This document shows, one piece after another, positions 10,166 through 21,036 of a stretch of 64,000 nt of DNA. The translations under genes were made by a program, and so were the position numbers. Numbering within the stretch: the stretch's first letter is position 1; every line of letters starts with the position of its first letter. The stretch is from assembly GCF_026210795.1 (NCBI RefSeq), contig NC_089434.1, forward strand, positions 1,054,001 through 1,118,000, in the 5' to 3' direction. The notes beneath the pieces were generated by a model, which was not told the origin of the DNA, ran no database searches, and was given only the letters and a program-made list of their open reading frames with translations. The DNA comes from Rhizophagus irregularis (taxonomy: Eukaryota; Glomeromycota; Glomeromycetes; Glomerales; Glomeraceae).

Positions 10166-13100
10166 CTGAACAAATTAAATATTTTATAATAAAATTTTAT
10201 TATGTCTAATATAAGTAAAGTTCAAGCAGCACTTAATAGATCAAAAGCATTAATAGATTATAATATTTACAATAACATACATAAACAACTTAAATTTCGA
10301 AAACAAAAACTTCTTGCTGATAATTCCCTTACAGAAGATGAAAAAACTGAAGCAATAAAAATAATAAACCAAAAGTATGACAAAGAAAAAGTTTTTCATA
10401 ATTCAGGAACAAAAAGAATTTGTGAGAATTGTAATCAAGAATGTTTGGCTACATCATATTGTGAAGTTTGTATTCGAAATTATTTAAAAACAGAATTTTC
10501 CAATTGGACATCTGGAAATGATGATATTGATGATTTAATACAAAAATGTCAATTGGAAACAATTAGACCAAACGTGGTAATTGAATGGATACCATATAAT
10601 AAATTACAAAATATTAAATATCTAACAAAAGGTGGATTTTCTGAAATTTATACAGCAAAATGGATTGGTGGAAAATATAAAGTATGGAATTTTAAAGAAA
10701 AGAAATTAGAAAAATCTGGTAATATAAAAGTAATACTTAAAAGATTAGGAAATGTAGAAAATACAAACAAAAATTGGTTTGAAGAGGTTTGTAAAACATT
10801 TTTATAATTTTAAGTTATCAAAAGTTTCTACTAATAGTAATTTCTGTATTTTTGTATTTATAGGCTAAATCGCATTTAACTATCAGCAATAAAGATGCAA
10901 AATTTGTTCAGTGTTTTGGCTTAACTCAAGATCCATTAAAAAAAAAATTATATGCTTGTAATAAGTAAAATGGATATGGATTTGAGAAAATATTTGCAAC
11001 AAAATCATAATCAACTTACTTGGAAAGTAAAAATTTTTATTGTTCAAAGAATAATTGAAGCAGTTTATAATATTCATGAAAAAAATATAATTCATAGAGA
11101 TTTGCATTCTGGAAATATATTACATTCTCCAAGAAGTGATAAGTGGCATATTAGTGATCTTGGATTTTGTGGCCCTGCAGATAAACCAACAAAAAGTATA
11201 TATGGAAATCTTCCCTATATAGCACCTGAGGTTATTTCTGGAAAACAAACTACAACAGCATCTGATATTTATAGTGTTGCAATGCTTATGTGGGAGGTTT
11301 CATCTGGACAACCACCATTTATTAATTATGAACATGATTATGATCTTGCAATGAATATAATTAATGGTATAAGGCCAAGAATAGTATCAGGAACTCCTTT
11401 AGAATATAAAAATTTAATTGTACAATGTTGGGATGCCGATCCATCAAAAAGACCTAATATCAGGGAACTTCAAAGAAAAATAAGAGAAATTGATTTATCA
11501 TATCAAAACATGCCAAATGAATCATTTCAACCAAATATAACTAATAATTTTGAATCAGGTTTTACAAATACATATAACAAATTATTTGCAAGTAAAGTTC
11601 ACCAATTTGAAAATTTTCCCGAACCAAGAAATGCAACGGAAGGTACTACTACTTTACTATTATACTGTATAAAATATTTGTCTTTTCGTATTAAAAATTA
11701 ATATTGTGTATAATGTTTCTTCTTTTATTTATTTTACAATAATAGAAGAACAAGAAGGTAAGATTTTTATAGTATTTTGAAATTATTTATTTGTGAGAAA
11801 TAGTATTATTAATTTATATATTATGTGTAATTTAGAATTTCACAGTAAACCGCATGATTTTCATATTCCTGATAATAGTAAGTAAAGTGATTAAAATCAT
11901 TATTTAAATAAGATACAACATATTAATTAATTTCTTTCTATTTTTAGTTGATGATTTTGATAAATCAAATACTAATCAGAAAAGCAATAGTACATCATCA
12001 ACAATACTTTGCAGAAACCTCTGATTTTCACAAAATATGTTAGACATAATCACTACATGTTATTAACAGATGGTATATATATGTTCTACATATTTTAATA
12101 TACGTAATATGTTTGTAATATTAATAAAATAATGTTATAATATTTTTAATATATGTTGAAATTTAAACTAATGTAGTAAATAATTTTGTAATATGAATAA
12201 AATAATTTTACAATATTTTCAAAGTATGTTAAAATATGTACTCAAACTAATGATATAGTGAATATTTTGAATACATTGTTAATATATTTCAAATATGCTG
12301 TTGTTATATGAATAACATATTTTGAATGCTGTTGTTGATATACGAATAATATATTTTTATTTTTATGTTTCAGAAAAACCAATTTGAAGTAAAAATACGA
12401 ATAATATATTTTGAATATGTTGTTGATATATGAATAACAACGCTTCTAGCATGTGACTATCATATGACTATAAGGTCGATCGCTAGTGGCATTTTTTTTC
12501 GTCTCGGCTGTCCTATATTGGCTATATGAAGGCAGTACTATGAAACCTTAATTTTTTTTAATTTTAAATAATACAATTATATTTTTTTTAAAAAAAAAAT
12601 TTAAATTATAGATTTTATCCTTTTTGTCCTTTCACTTCAACTCGGCAATAAGAATGTTAATACAACAATTTTTTTTATTAATCCATTAACGAAAATATTA
12701 TCTGAAATAAAATTGTGTTCAAATTTACCTAATGTTAAAAAGTAATAGTTGTTAATTTATTGATATATAGCAAAAATGTATAATAACAAATTGTGACTTT
12801 TATACACATGTTAAATTTAAATGGTAGTCAATAAATTGTGTAATTAAACATAAGATATTTTGAGATATATATATAGTTGGAGCTTACTTAAGAATCATAA
12901 ACTTCGTAGCCACGCTCAATTAAGGCAATGTATTACTAGACCTACACTAAAGATGACTTTAGCAAGGCTTTCTTTGTGAATTAAAGAAATTTCATACACT
13001 TTGCCAGCTGGTGGGATAGCTTATGACCTTTAACCTCAAATCTGTTATACTAATAAACCCAGACTGTTTGCACCACTAATAAAAAGTATAAGTATAGTTA

Positions 13101-13913
13101 AGGTACTTCAAAGAATCCCTAAAAAGAAAAAAATTAAATGAGCAATTAGTAAACATTCATCAAATTAAAATAAAAAAAAAAATAAAATACTTTCATTTTG
13201 TTTATAATCACATGGTATCAATTGAGATAACAGTTCACACTTCAGACTTGTACAGACAATCCCGGAAAAATTACAGCCATATGATCATCAATATATCAAT
13301 TATCAACCAAATTTTACGCATCTAGATCCATCTAAAGAGCAAATATTCATCGGAAATCCAAAAACTTTAAGCTTCTTACTCTAGTGGTTCCTGTCTAATC
13401 TCATCAAAGATTAGCTTTAAATACTTTTTTTAAAAAAGAGATGAAATGATTTAAAGAATAATAAAATATAATTGTTCAATCTAAAAGTGTATAAGATATA
13501 ATTGTAAAGAATATGTAAAATAAACATTTAAAATGTATTAAATATATAATATTATACAGAGTCCATAAAGAATAAAATGAGTTAATTAATTAAAGTATAT
13601 GGTTTATTCATTCTAATCTAATGAAAGTCTCAAGGCAACGTTATTAAGCTTCTTAATAGACTTGATATTATATTTAGTATAACTGATAATGTATTCTCTG
13701 ACGAATACATATCATTATTTATATTATTTATATTAGATATATATATGTGTGTATATATATGAGCACATATAAATATCATTAAAAATATAAAAAAAAAATT
13801 TTATTTCGGGGAAGCCTCCTATTTATACTATTTTATATAAAATTATATATCACATGAATCATGTGATACAATATTAATATAACCGCAGCCACAGCCGCAG
13901 TTATTTATTTAAA

Positions 13914-14626
13914 CTAAAAATAAGCTTTTTCCTTTTTGGGTTCGATTTTGATATAGTAAGTTTTTACGAACAAATTTTTACTTTTTTTTTTGAGAAAAGT
14001 TACTAACTTTTCTCATTTCTTTGTAGGTTCCATTTTTTTTTCTGAATATAGAAAGTTTCGCAATTTTTGCAAAACTTATTTTTTAAGAAACCAGATTTCG
14101 GTAAATATATTTTTCATTCTTTTTTTTTAATATTTTAACGAACTATTATTAACAGTTTTAGTTCTTTTTTTTTAGGTAATTCTTTGAGTCTCTTTGGACG
14201 TGGGAATTCGGCAAGTAAAATTTTTATTTTTTTCTTTTTTAGTTTAATAAATAGTTACTAACTGTTCGTTTTTTCTTTTTTTTAGATGGTTCTTTCAGGT
14301 TTTTTTAGAGGTTACATTCTGGTAAGTTTTTGACTATTTTTTTATTTAACTTTTCCATCTTTCAACGAACAGTTTCTAATACATTTTTTTTTTTTAGACA
14401 GTTTTTCGGATTTCTTAAGATATTGGATTTTGGTAAGTATATGTTTTCACTTTTCAAAATTTTTTTCGCCTTTTAACAAATGGTTTCTAACTGTTCATTT
14501 TATGTTTTTTAAGGCGTTCTCTCAAATCTTTGGATATGAAATTTTGGTAAGTAATTTTAATTTTTTTCTTAATAATTTTATTTTAACAACTTATTAACAG
14601 TTTATTCTTTGGTTTTTCTCTTTTAG
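13914..14626 (+). repeat. 113-bp tandem repeat of microexon-like units
   Basis: Six units at 110-116 bp spacing. Each contains a 33-36 base segment preceded by a T-run plus AG and followed by GTAAGT or a close variant. Examples are 14176-14210 (followed by GCAAGT), 14286-14321, 14398-14432 and 14514-14546, each of the last three followed by GTAAGT. The segments share the pattern G.TTCTTT..G.TTTTT.AG.T.TTGGATTTTG. The intron-like part shares AACGAACAGTTTCTAAC. Segment lengths are not uniformly multiples of three, and no long reading frame is obvious when they are joined. Confidence 0.75.
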
Positions 14627-14636
14627 GTTTTGCTGA

Positions 14637-15110
14637 TTCTTTCTGGAAATAGAGGTGGCTATTAAAGATCAATGGAGTGCCAAAAAAGTTAAGTGTAAAG
14701 ACGTATCAAGAAAGTTGGCTGATAATCATCCATTTTATCGAAATCTCTATAGAGCTTATGCAGATTATTTAAATTAAAGTGCAGCAATATTGAACAAAAC
14801 ATAGAATTTTATAGTTCAATTTCATACATGGTTATTAAAGACAATCAAGAACCTGTACGATTAAAACTTCATATTGGCGATATTGTAGATCTAAATGAAG
14901 AATTTAAAGGTGTCGCATATGCTATAAAGCAAACAATGGTCAAATTTTACACTATTTTTTATTTAATTTCAGGTGACGAACTATGTTGATTTTATATCAA
15001 GATGTCCACTTTATAATATTCAGAAGCTGGAAGAATCACGTTAGTTTTGAATCTTTCCAATCAATTTTATTGATCACGTCTCAAATTCACTTTATTCACG
15101 AATATAAAAG
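14637..15110 (+). pseudogene. Fragment of unknown repeat-borne gene
   Basis: The frame at 14637-14777 reads IKDQWSAKKVKCKDVSRKL.. and ends in TAA. A one-base shift just there continues as KCSNIEQNIEFYSS and then IKDNQEPVRLKLHIGDIV up to a likely intron donor near 14940 (GTCAAA..TTTCAG). After it come decayed pieces (FISRCPLYNIQKLEE, IFPINFIDH). It resembles, from memory, a repetitive Glomeromycotina family of unknown function. It is frameshifted and truncated. It lies inside the 3.72-kb transposon and may be captured cargo or the remnant of the element's own gene. Confidence 0.45.
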
Positions 15111-16399
15111 TACATGTAGCACCAAGCATGATGAGGCTAATTGAAGTTATGTTTTAAATAGTTTTTATTATACTGCAGTTTAATCAGCTAGACAACTATA
15201 TTGCTAACATTATATTATTATATTACACTAGAGAAATTCTTTCAAAAATCAAGTCGTACATGAATTTATTGGAGGAAATTTTAATTTAAATCGAAATTTT
15301 TATCATACAATCATTATATTATTTTATTATTTTTGAAACATGGCTATTATATTATTTTATTATTATTACTCTGTCTTCGATATATTTTCAATATATGATT
15401 GTTATATAAAATTGAATTTCTATTATATTATTGATACATATTTACCATATGATGGCTATATAAAATTAATATTTCAAATAATATTTTTATCACATCTCTG
15501 ACACATATTTGGCATATAATAACCATATAAATTTAACATTCAAAATAATATTTTACCATGTCTCTAACATATAGTTACTATATAAAAATAAGATTTTTAT
15601 ATTATATGTTCAACATATTGTCAGCATATAGTTAAAACAGAGATAACATAAATAGGAATATCATATGTCTGGTATATTTTAAAAATATCGCTAACATATT
15701 TTGTAAAAACCAAAGGTTTCTGCAAAGTAATTAATAATTTTGAAGGTAATTTCATCCACAAGTTATTGGATTCGTCATCTGGCTCTTCCTCTGAATCCTG
15801 AAATGTGAAGCATTAGCAACGTTGTCTTTTTATATATGCTAAATAATTAATATTTAATACTTTAGGCGATAACAAAGACTTACTAACAAAATTTAATGAA
15901 TTACAAATAAATTCAGAAAATGGTAAGTCGAATAATATAAAAATAGATAATATATAGCTATTAATTATCGTAATAATTTTTATTATTTAGATACTCAAGA
16001 TAATTTTATTAAAGACGAAACGATACAACAACAAATAAAAAATTATCGTATTGATATTAGCGGTATATAAATATTTTTTAAAACTAATTAATATTTTTAA
16101 TTTTATTAATTTTATGATATATTGTATTTTATAGATGAAGATGAAATATGTAATAATCCAAATTTTCATTCAGAGGAACAAGATGAGTTTGAAATTCCTG
16201 ATGGTAATAATGTTTGTTACATGTATTTAGAATATTTTAAACTTATTTGACCTTAAAATACTGAAAATATTTTTTTTTACTATTAATAAAAATTTTTTAG
16301 ATATTTAAACGAATGTAAAATAAACTATCGATTATCATGTTGATTCATTATTTCAGTTTTTTAAAAAAAATTATTTATATTTATATTCTGAATTATTTA

Positions 16400-16560
16400 A
16401 ACACTAAGGCTAGAGTAGTAAAATATTTTACAATTTCCTTAGTTTGTAATTTAATAAATATTGTATTTTTTTTCATATTTTATAAAAATAAACGACAATT
16501 TAAGCTTATAATTTATCAAAGTTTAATATTTTACGTTGTTGCACGTCCTTCATTATTAAA
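16400..16560 (+). repeat. Conserved 3' flank of kinase copies
   Basis: The block GGCTAGAGTAGTAAAATATT to CAAAGTTTAATATTTTACGT recurs after copies B (20385), C (26431) and, more diverged, D (30027). Its retention even after divergent copy D suggests a 3' UTR or polyadenylation region. Short frames in it are repeated only because the DNA is repeated. Confidence 0.55.
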
Positions 16561-17813
16561 TTTGAACAAAGAAAATTGTCTAAATAATTCTTTATAAATA
16601 TAATTTGTCTTTAAATATAATTTTATTTTCATCTTTAAATTTATTTCGTATATAGTATGATTGAACGCTAATAAATATATAATAATTAGAACTGTTAAGA
16701 TTAAGACGCCCAAAAATTTAATTGTAAATAATAAAATCATTATTGATTATTTTTATTAAAAAAATATATATATATTTTTTAAAACGTCTATACTAAAAAA
16801 GAATTTTTTTTTTTTTAAAAAAAAAGAATTAATTATTATATATCGAAATTTAATTGATTTCATTGATTTGTCTTTCTGTTAACAAGATCCAGTTTTCGAT
16901 AGAAAAGTCGAATTATGTGACTTTGATGTTCGTTACATTTATTTTCACAAAATATAATTCTACGTCGTGGCTTAATTATGGCTTGAACACTATATGACCA
17001 AATAAAAAAAAATGAAGCCTTTAACAAATATTAATATTGTAACTTTGCTCAAATGATCACATGTAGTATATCAATGATTTAACAATCTAAATTTATAATT
17101 ATTTATTATCGTATTTTTTTTTTTGAAATAAATATTTTACGAAAAAACATTGCATATTCCATTAATTATTTCATTATAAATATTTATTTATTTGTAAATA
17201 CAAATTTTTAAAATAATTAAATAACGCATCAATGAATATTCTTTCCGAATTAATTCAACATTTTTTCGAAATAATTGATATTTATTAATATTTATTACAT
17301 CATTTCAACGCATGAACAAATAATAAAAACCTCATATACTGTATGAGATGATTTAGTTAAAAAATCCTTCCAATATTTCTTTTTATTTGCTGTTGAATAA
17401 ATAATCCACGCTAAATATGTCACAGCAATTAGTTATTATGTGTTTCTTCTTGCCAATGCCTTACAAGCTTATATTTTAGATGATTGTAGAGTGATTATAA
17501 TTGTGAAATTTTCTATTGTATTTTTTTTGCATGAAAACGTATCAGACTAATTATTGCGTAAAATAGTTTTGGTTCAATTAAAAATTTTTTAATTAAATTT
17601 AAATCCTGGTACAACTTACGGGAAATAATATGCACGATGCACCAATAAAATTGCTTGCTGGCGCACTTGTAAATCTGTATTCACGCGTGATTGAATTGTG
17701 GTTACACGATTAATTTAATAGTAAATATTTCGGAGTTTATAAATGAATAACCCGAACTTTTTTTTTCATCTTGCTTTTTGAATAAATTAAATATTTTATA
17801 GTAAAATTTCATT
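16561..17813 (+). repeat. Duplicated 5' flank of kinase copy B
   Basis: Homologous to 8.88-10.20 kb and the flank of copy C. It carries neither the MITE of copy A nor the 2.2-kb transposon of copy C, so the stretch ATGATCACATGTAGTATATC at about 17053-17072 is the empty site for both. The proximal conserved block is at 17609-17755. Confidence 0.8.
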
Positions 17814-20293
17814 ATGTCTACTATTAGTAAAGTTCAAGCAGCACTTAATAGAATGCAAGCATTAATGGATTTCAATATTTACAATGACTTACACAAACAA
17901 TATGAATTTCAAAAACAAACACTTCTTGCTGATAATTCCCTTACAGAAGATGAAAAAACTAAAGCAATAAAAAAAATAAGCGAAACTTATGACAGAAGAA
18001 AAGTTTATTATAATTCAGGAACAAAAAGAATTTGTGAGAATTGTAATCAAGAATGTTTGGCCACATTATGGTGTGAATATTGTATTCGAAATTATTTAAG
18101 AACAGAATTTTCAAATTGGACATCTGGGAATGATGATATTGATAATTTAATACAAAAATGCCAAATGGAAACACTTAATCCAACAAGGATAATTGAATGG
18201 ATTCCATATAATAATTTACAAAATATTAAATATCTAACAAAAGGTGGATTTTCTGAAATCTTTACAGCAAAATGGATTGGTGGAAGATATAAAGTATGGG
18301 ATTTTAAAGAACAGAAATTAGAAAAATCTGATAATATAAAAGTAATACTTAAAAAATTAGAAAATTTGGAAAGTACAAACAGAAATTGGTTTGAAGAGGT
18401 TTGTAAAACATTTTTATAATCTTAAGTTATCAAAAGTTTTTACTTAATAATTTCTGTATTTTTGTATTATAGGCTATATCGCATTTAACCATCAGTAATA
18501 AAGATGCATATTTTGTTCAGTGTTTTGGCTTAACCAAAGATCCATTAAAAAAAAATTATATGCTTGTAATGGATAGATTGGGTATAGATTTGAGAAAATA
18601 TTTGCAACAAAATCATAATCAACTTACTTGGAAAGTAAGAATTTTTATTGCTCACAGGATAATTAGTGCACTTGCTATAATTCACAAAAAAAATGTAATT
18701 CATAGAGATTTGCATTCTGGAAATATATTGCATTCTCCAAGAAGTGATAGGTGGCGTATTAGTGATCTTGGATTTTGTGGCCCTGCAGATAAACCAACAA
18801 AAAGTATATATGGAAATCTTCCCTATATAGCACCTGAGGTTATTTCTGGAAAACAAACTACAACAGCGTCTGATATTTATAGTGTTGCAATGCTTATGTG
18901 GGAGATTTCATCTGGACAACCACCATTTATTAATTATGAACATGATTATGATCTTGCAATGAATATAATTAATGGTATAAGGCCAAGAATAGTATCAGGA
19001 ACTCCTTTAGAATATAAAAATTTAATTGTACAATGTTGGGATGCCGATCCATCAAAAAGACTTAATATCAGTGAACTTCTAAGAAAAATAAGAGAAATTG
19101 ATTTATCATATCAAAACATGCCAAATGAATCATTTCAAACCAATATAACTAATAATTTAGAATCAGGTTTTACAAATACATATAACAAATTATTTACAAG
19201 TAAAATTCACCAATTTGAAAATTTTCCTGAACCAAGAAATGCAACTGAAGGTATTTGAGCATTATATATATAGTATTTGTCTTTTATATTAAAAATTATT
19301 ATATGTAATGTGTTTCTTTTTATTTAATTTACAATAACAGAAGAACAAGAAGGTAAGATTTTTACAGTATTTTGAAATTATTTACTTATGAGAAATAGTA
19401 TAATTAATTTATATACTATATGTAATTTAGAATTTCACAGTAAACCACATGATTTTCATATTCCTGATAATAGTAAGTAAAGTGATTAAATCATCATTTA
19501 AATAAAATATTACATACTAATTGATTTCTTTCTATTTTTAGTTGATGATTTTGATAAATCAAGTACTAATCAGAAAAGCAATAGTGCATCATCAACAATA
19601 AGTAATAATTTTGAAGGTAATTTCATCCGCAAGTTATTGAATTTATCATCTACTAACTCTTCTTCTGAACCCCGAAATGTGGAGAATTAGCAACGTTATC
19701 TTTTTATATATACTAAACAATTAATATTTAATACTTTTTAGGCGATAACAAAGACTTACTAACAAAATTTAATGAATTACAAATAAATTCAGAAAATGGT
19801 AGGCGAATAATATAAAAATAGATAATATATTGAGTCGTAGCAGGCTGCTTCCTAAGGAGATCAGGCCAAGGGGAGCCAAGGCAACCTAAACTAGATGTTC
19901 GTTTTTTCAAAGGGTTTGTGGTCTAACTGGAAAAACAATTAATAACTATTAATTATAATAATAATTTTTATTATTTAGATACCCAAAATAATTTTATTAA
20001 AGACGAACAACAAATAAAAAATTATCATATTGATATTAGTGGTATATAAATATTTTTTAAAACTAATTAATTTTACATTAATATTTTTAATTTTATTAAT
20101 TTTATGATATATTGTACTATTTTATAGATGAAGATGAGATATGTAATAATCCAAATTTTCATTCGGAGGAACAAGATGAGTTTGAAATTCCTGATGGTAA
20201 GATTATATGTATTTAGGATATTTTAAATTTATTTGACCATAAATTACTGAAAATATTTTTTTTACCATTAATAAAATTTTTTTAGATATTTAA
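17814..20293 (+). CDS. TKL-type protein kinase copy B, 562 aa, nine exons
   Basis: Exons: 17814-18398, 18473-19250, 19341-19352, 19431-19472, 19542-19616, 19742-19798, 19979-20041, 20128-20196, 20286-20293, all with GT..AG borders, total 563 codons. Residues 74-90 hold CENCNQEC......CEYC, a possible zinc ribbon (C74, C77, C81, C87, C90). The kinase domain follows: glycine loop KGGFSEIF (143-150), beta-3 lysine K180, HRDLHSGN with catalytic D274, DLG with D293, APE 315-317, and CWDADPSKR. All key residues are present, so activity is likely. The tail (about 455-562) is acidic and disordered, with two F-x-I-P-D motifs (HDFHIPDN, DEFEIPDD). Introns 2-8 are all phase 1; retaining intron 2 gives an immediate stop. 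It is probably a cytosolic Ser/Thr or dual-specificity signalling kinase; substrate unknown. Confidence 0.9.
19831..19945. other. 115-bp GC-richer insertion in intron 6 of kinase B
   Basis: The corresponding introns of copies A and C run from GATAATATAT directly to the AACTATTAATTAT-like end. Copy B alone has this extra segment, which is GC-richer than its surroundings. It contains TGGTCTAACTGG, similar to a tRNA A-box, but no B-box is seen. It may be a SINE-like piece. The nature is unknown. Confidence 0.45.
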
Positions 20294-21036
20294 ACGAATG
20301 TAAAATGAACTATCGATTATTATATTGATTCTATTTTTTTTTTAAATTATTTAAATTTATATTCTGAATTATTTAAACACTATGGCTAGAGTAGTAAAAT
20401 ATTTTACAATTTCCTTAGTTTGTAATTTAAATAATTACTGTATTTTTTTATATTTTATAAAAAATAAACAACAATTTAAGCTTATAATTTACCAAAGTTT
20501 AATATTTTACGTTTTTACACGTCCCTTCATTATTAAATTTGAACAAAACAAATTGTTTAAATAATTCTTTACAAATAACTTGTCTTTAAATATAATTTTA
20601 TTTTCATCTTTAAATTTATTTCGGTAGTGTATAGTATGATTGAACGCTAATAAATATATAATAACTAGAATTGTTAAGATTAAGACGCCCAAAAATTTAA
20701 ATGCAAATAATAAAATCATTATTATTATTTTTATTAGTATATAAATTTTTTTAAAACGTCTATACTAAAAAAGAATTTTTTTTTTTAAAAAAAAGAATTA
20801 ATTATTATATACTATCAAAATTTAATTGATTTAATTAATTTGTTTTTCTGTTAACACGATCCAGTTTTCGATAGAAAAGTCGAATTACGTGGCTTTGATA
20901 TTCGTTATATTTATTTTCACAAAATTTAATTCTCTATCGTGGCTTATTATGGTTTGAACACTATATAACCAAAAAAAAAAATGACTTTAACAATTATTAA
21001 TATTGTAACTTTACTCAATTGATCACATACAGTATA
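20294..21036. repeat. Duplicated flank between kinases B and C
   Basis: This holds the conserved 3' block of copy B (20385-20520) followed, from about 20630, by the duplicated 5' flank of copy C. No gene. Confidence 0.7.

Larger units (their letters stand above)
8880..10201 (+). repeat. Duplicated 5' flank of kinase copy A
   Basis: From the phrase ATGATTGAAACGCTAATAAA onward this region is homologous to 16.65-17.81 kb (copy B) and 20.63-23.97 kb (copy C). It shows that the tandem unit includes about 1.2 kb of upstream DNA. In copy A it carries a 161-bp small element (9280-9440). The conserved promoter-like block is at 10031-10165. Confidence 0.8.
12007..15727. mobile_element. 3.72-kb TIR DNA transposon inside kinase A exon 5
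   Basis: The ends are inverted repeats of about 35 bp: CTTTGCAGAAACCTCTGATT on the left, AAACCAAAGGTTTCTGCAAAG on the right in complement. TA flanks both ends. Copies B and C read straight through this point, giving an exact empty site. Next to each end lie 400 bp of AT-rich, repeated ATATGTT / AACATAT motifs (about 12050-12440 and 15300-15710), symmetrical about the element. The interior holds a tandem repeat of about 113 bp (13914-14626) and a decayed gene fragment (14637-15110). No intact transposase was found. TA duplication hints at a Tc1/mariner-type mechanism, but this is weak. Confidence 0.85.
10202..16308 (+). pseudogene. TKL-type protein kinase copy A, disrupted
   Basis: Exons by comparison with copies B and C: 10202-10786, 10864-11642, 11746-11757, 11836-11877, exon 5 from 11948 split by a transposon at 12007-15727 and resuming at 15728-15745, then 15866-15922, 15991-16062, 16135-16203 and 16301-16308. 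It has the cysteine cluster (CENCNQEC..CEVC), the glycine loop KGGFSEIY, the beta-3 lysine in VILK, HRDLHSGN, DLG and APE. There are two lesions. A ten-base A run at 10938-10947 is one base longer than in B and C and shifts the frame before the hinge. A 3.72-kb element also sits inside tail exon 5. An ATG at 10952 reopens the frame for the C-terminal kinase lobe. It is probably a pseudogene, unless the A run is a sequencing error and exon 5 is skipped. Confidence 0.8.

Noticed and set aside
12050-12440. CRISPR-like regular AT-rich repeats
   Set aside because: Irregular spacing, no constant repeat or unique spacers, and a mirrored partner at 15300-15710; these are transposon subterminal repeats in a eukaryote.
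13936-13950. GGGTTCGATTTTG as a tRNA B-box
   Set aside because: No A-box at the right distance and no cloverleaf; it belongs to the 113-bp tandem repeat. No tRNA or rRNA gene was found by eye anywhere in the window.
16337-16740. Short frames repeated after kinase copies A and B (also 20382-20719)
   Set aside because: They recur because the flank is duplicated; the frames shift between copies, so they are not conserved as proteins.
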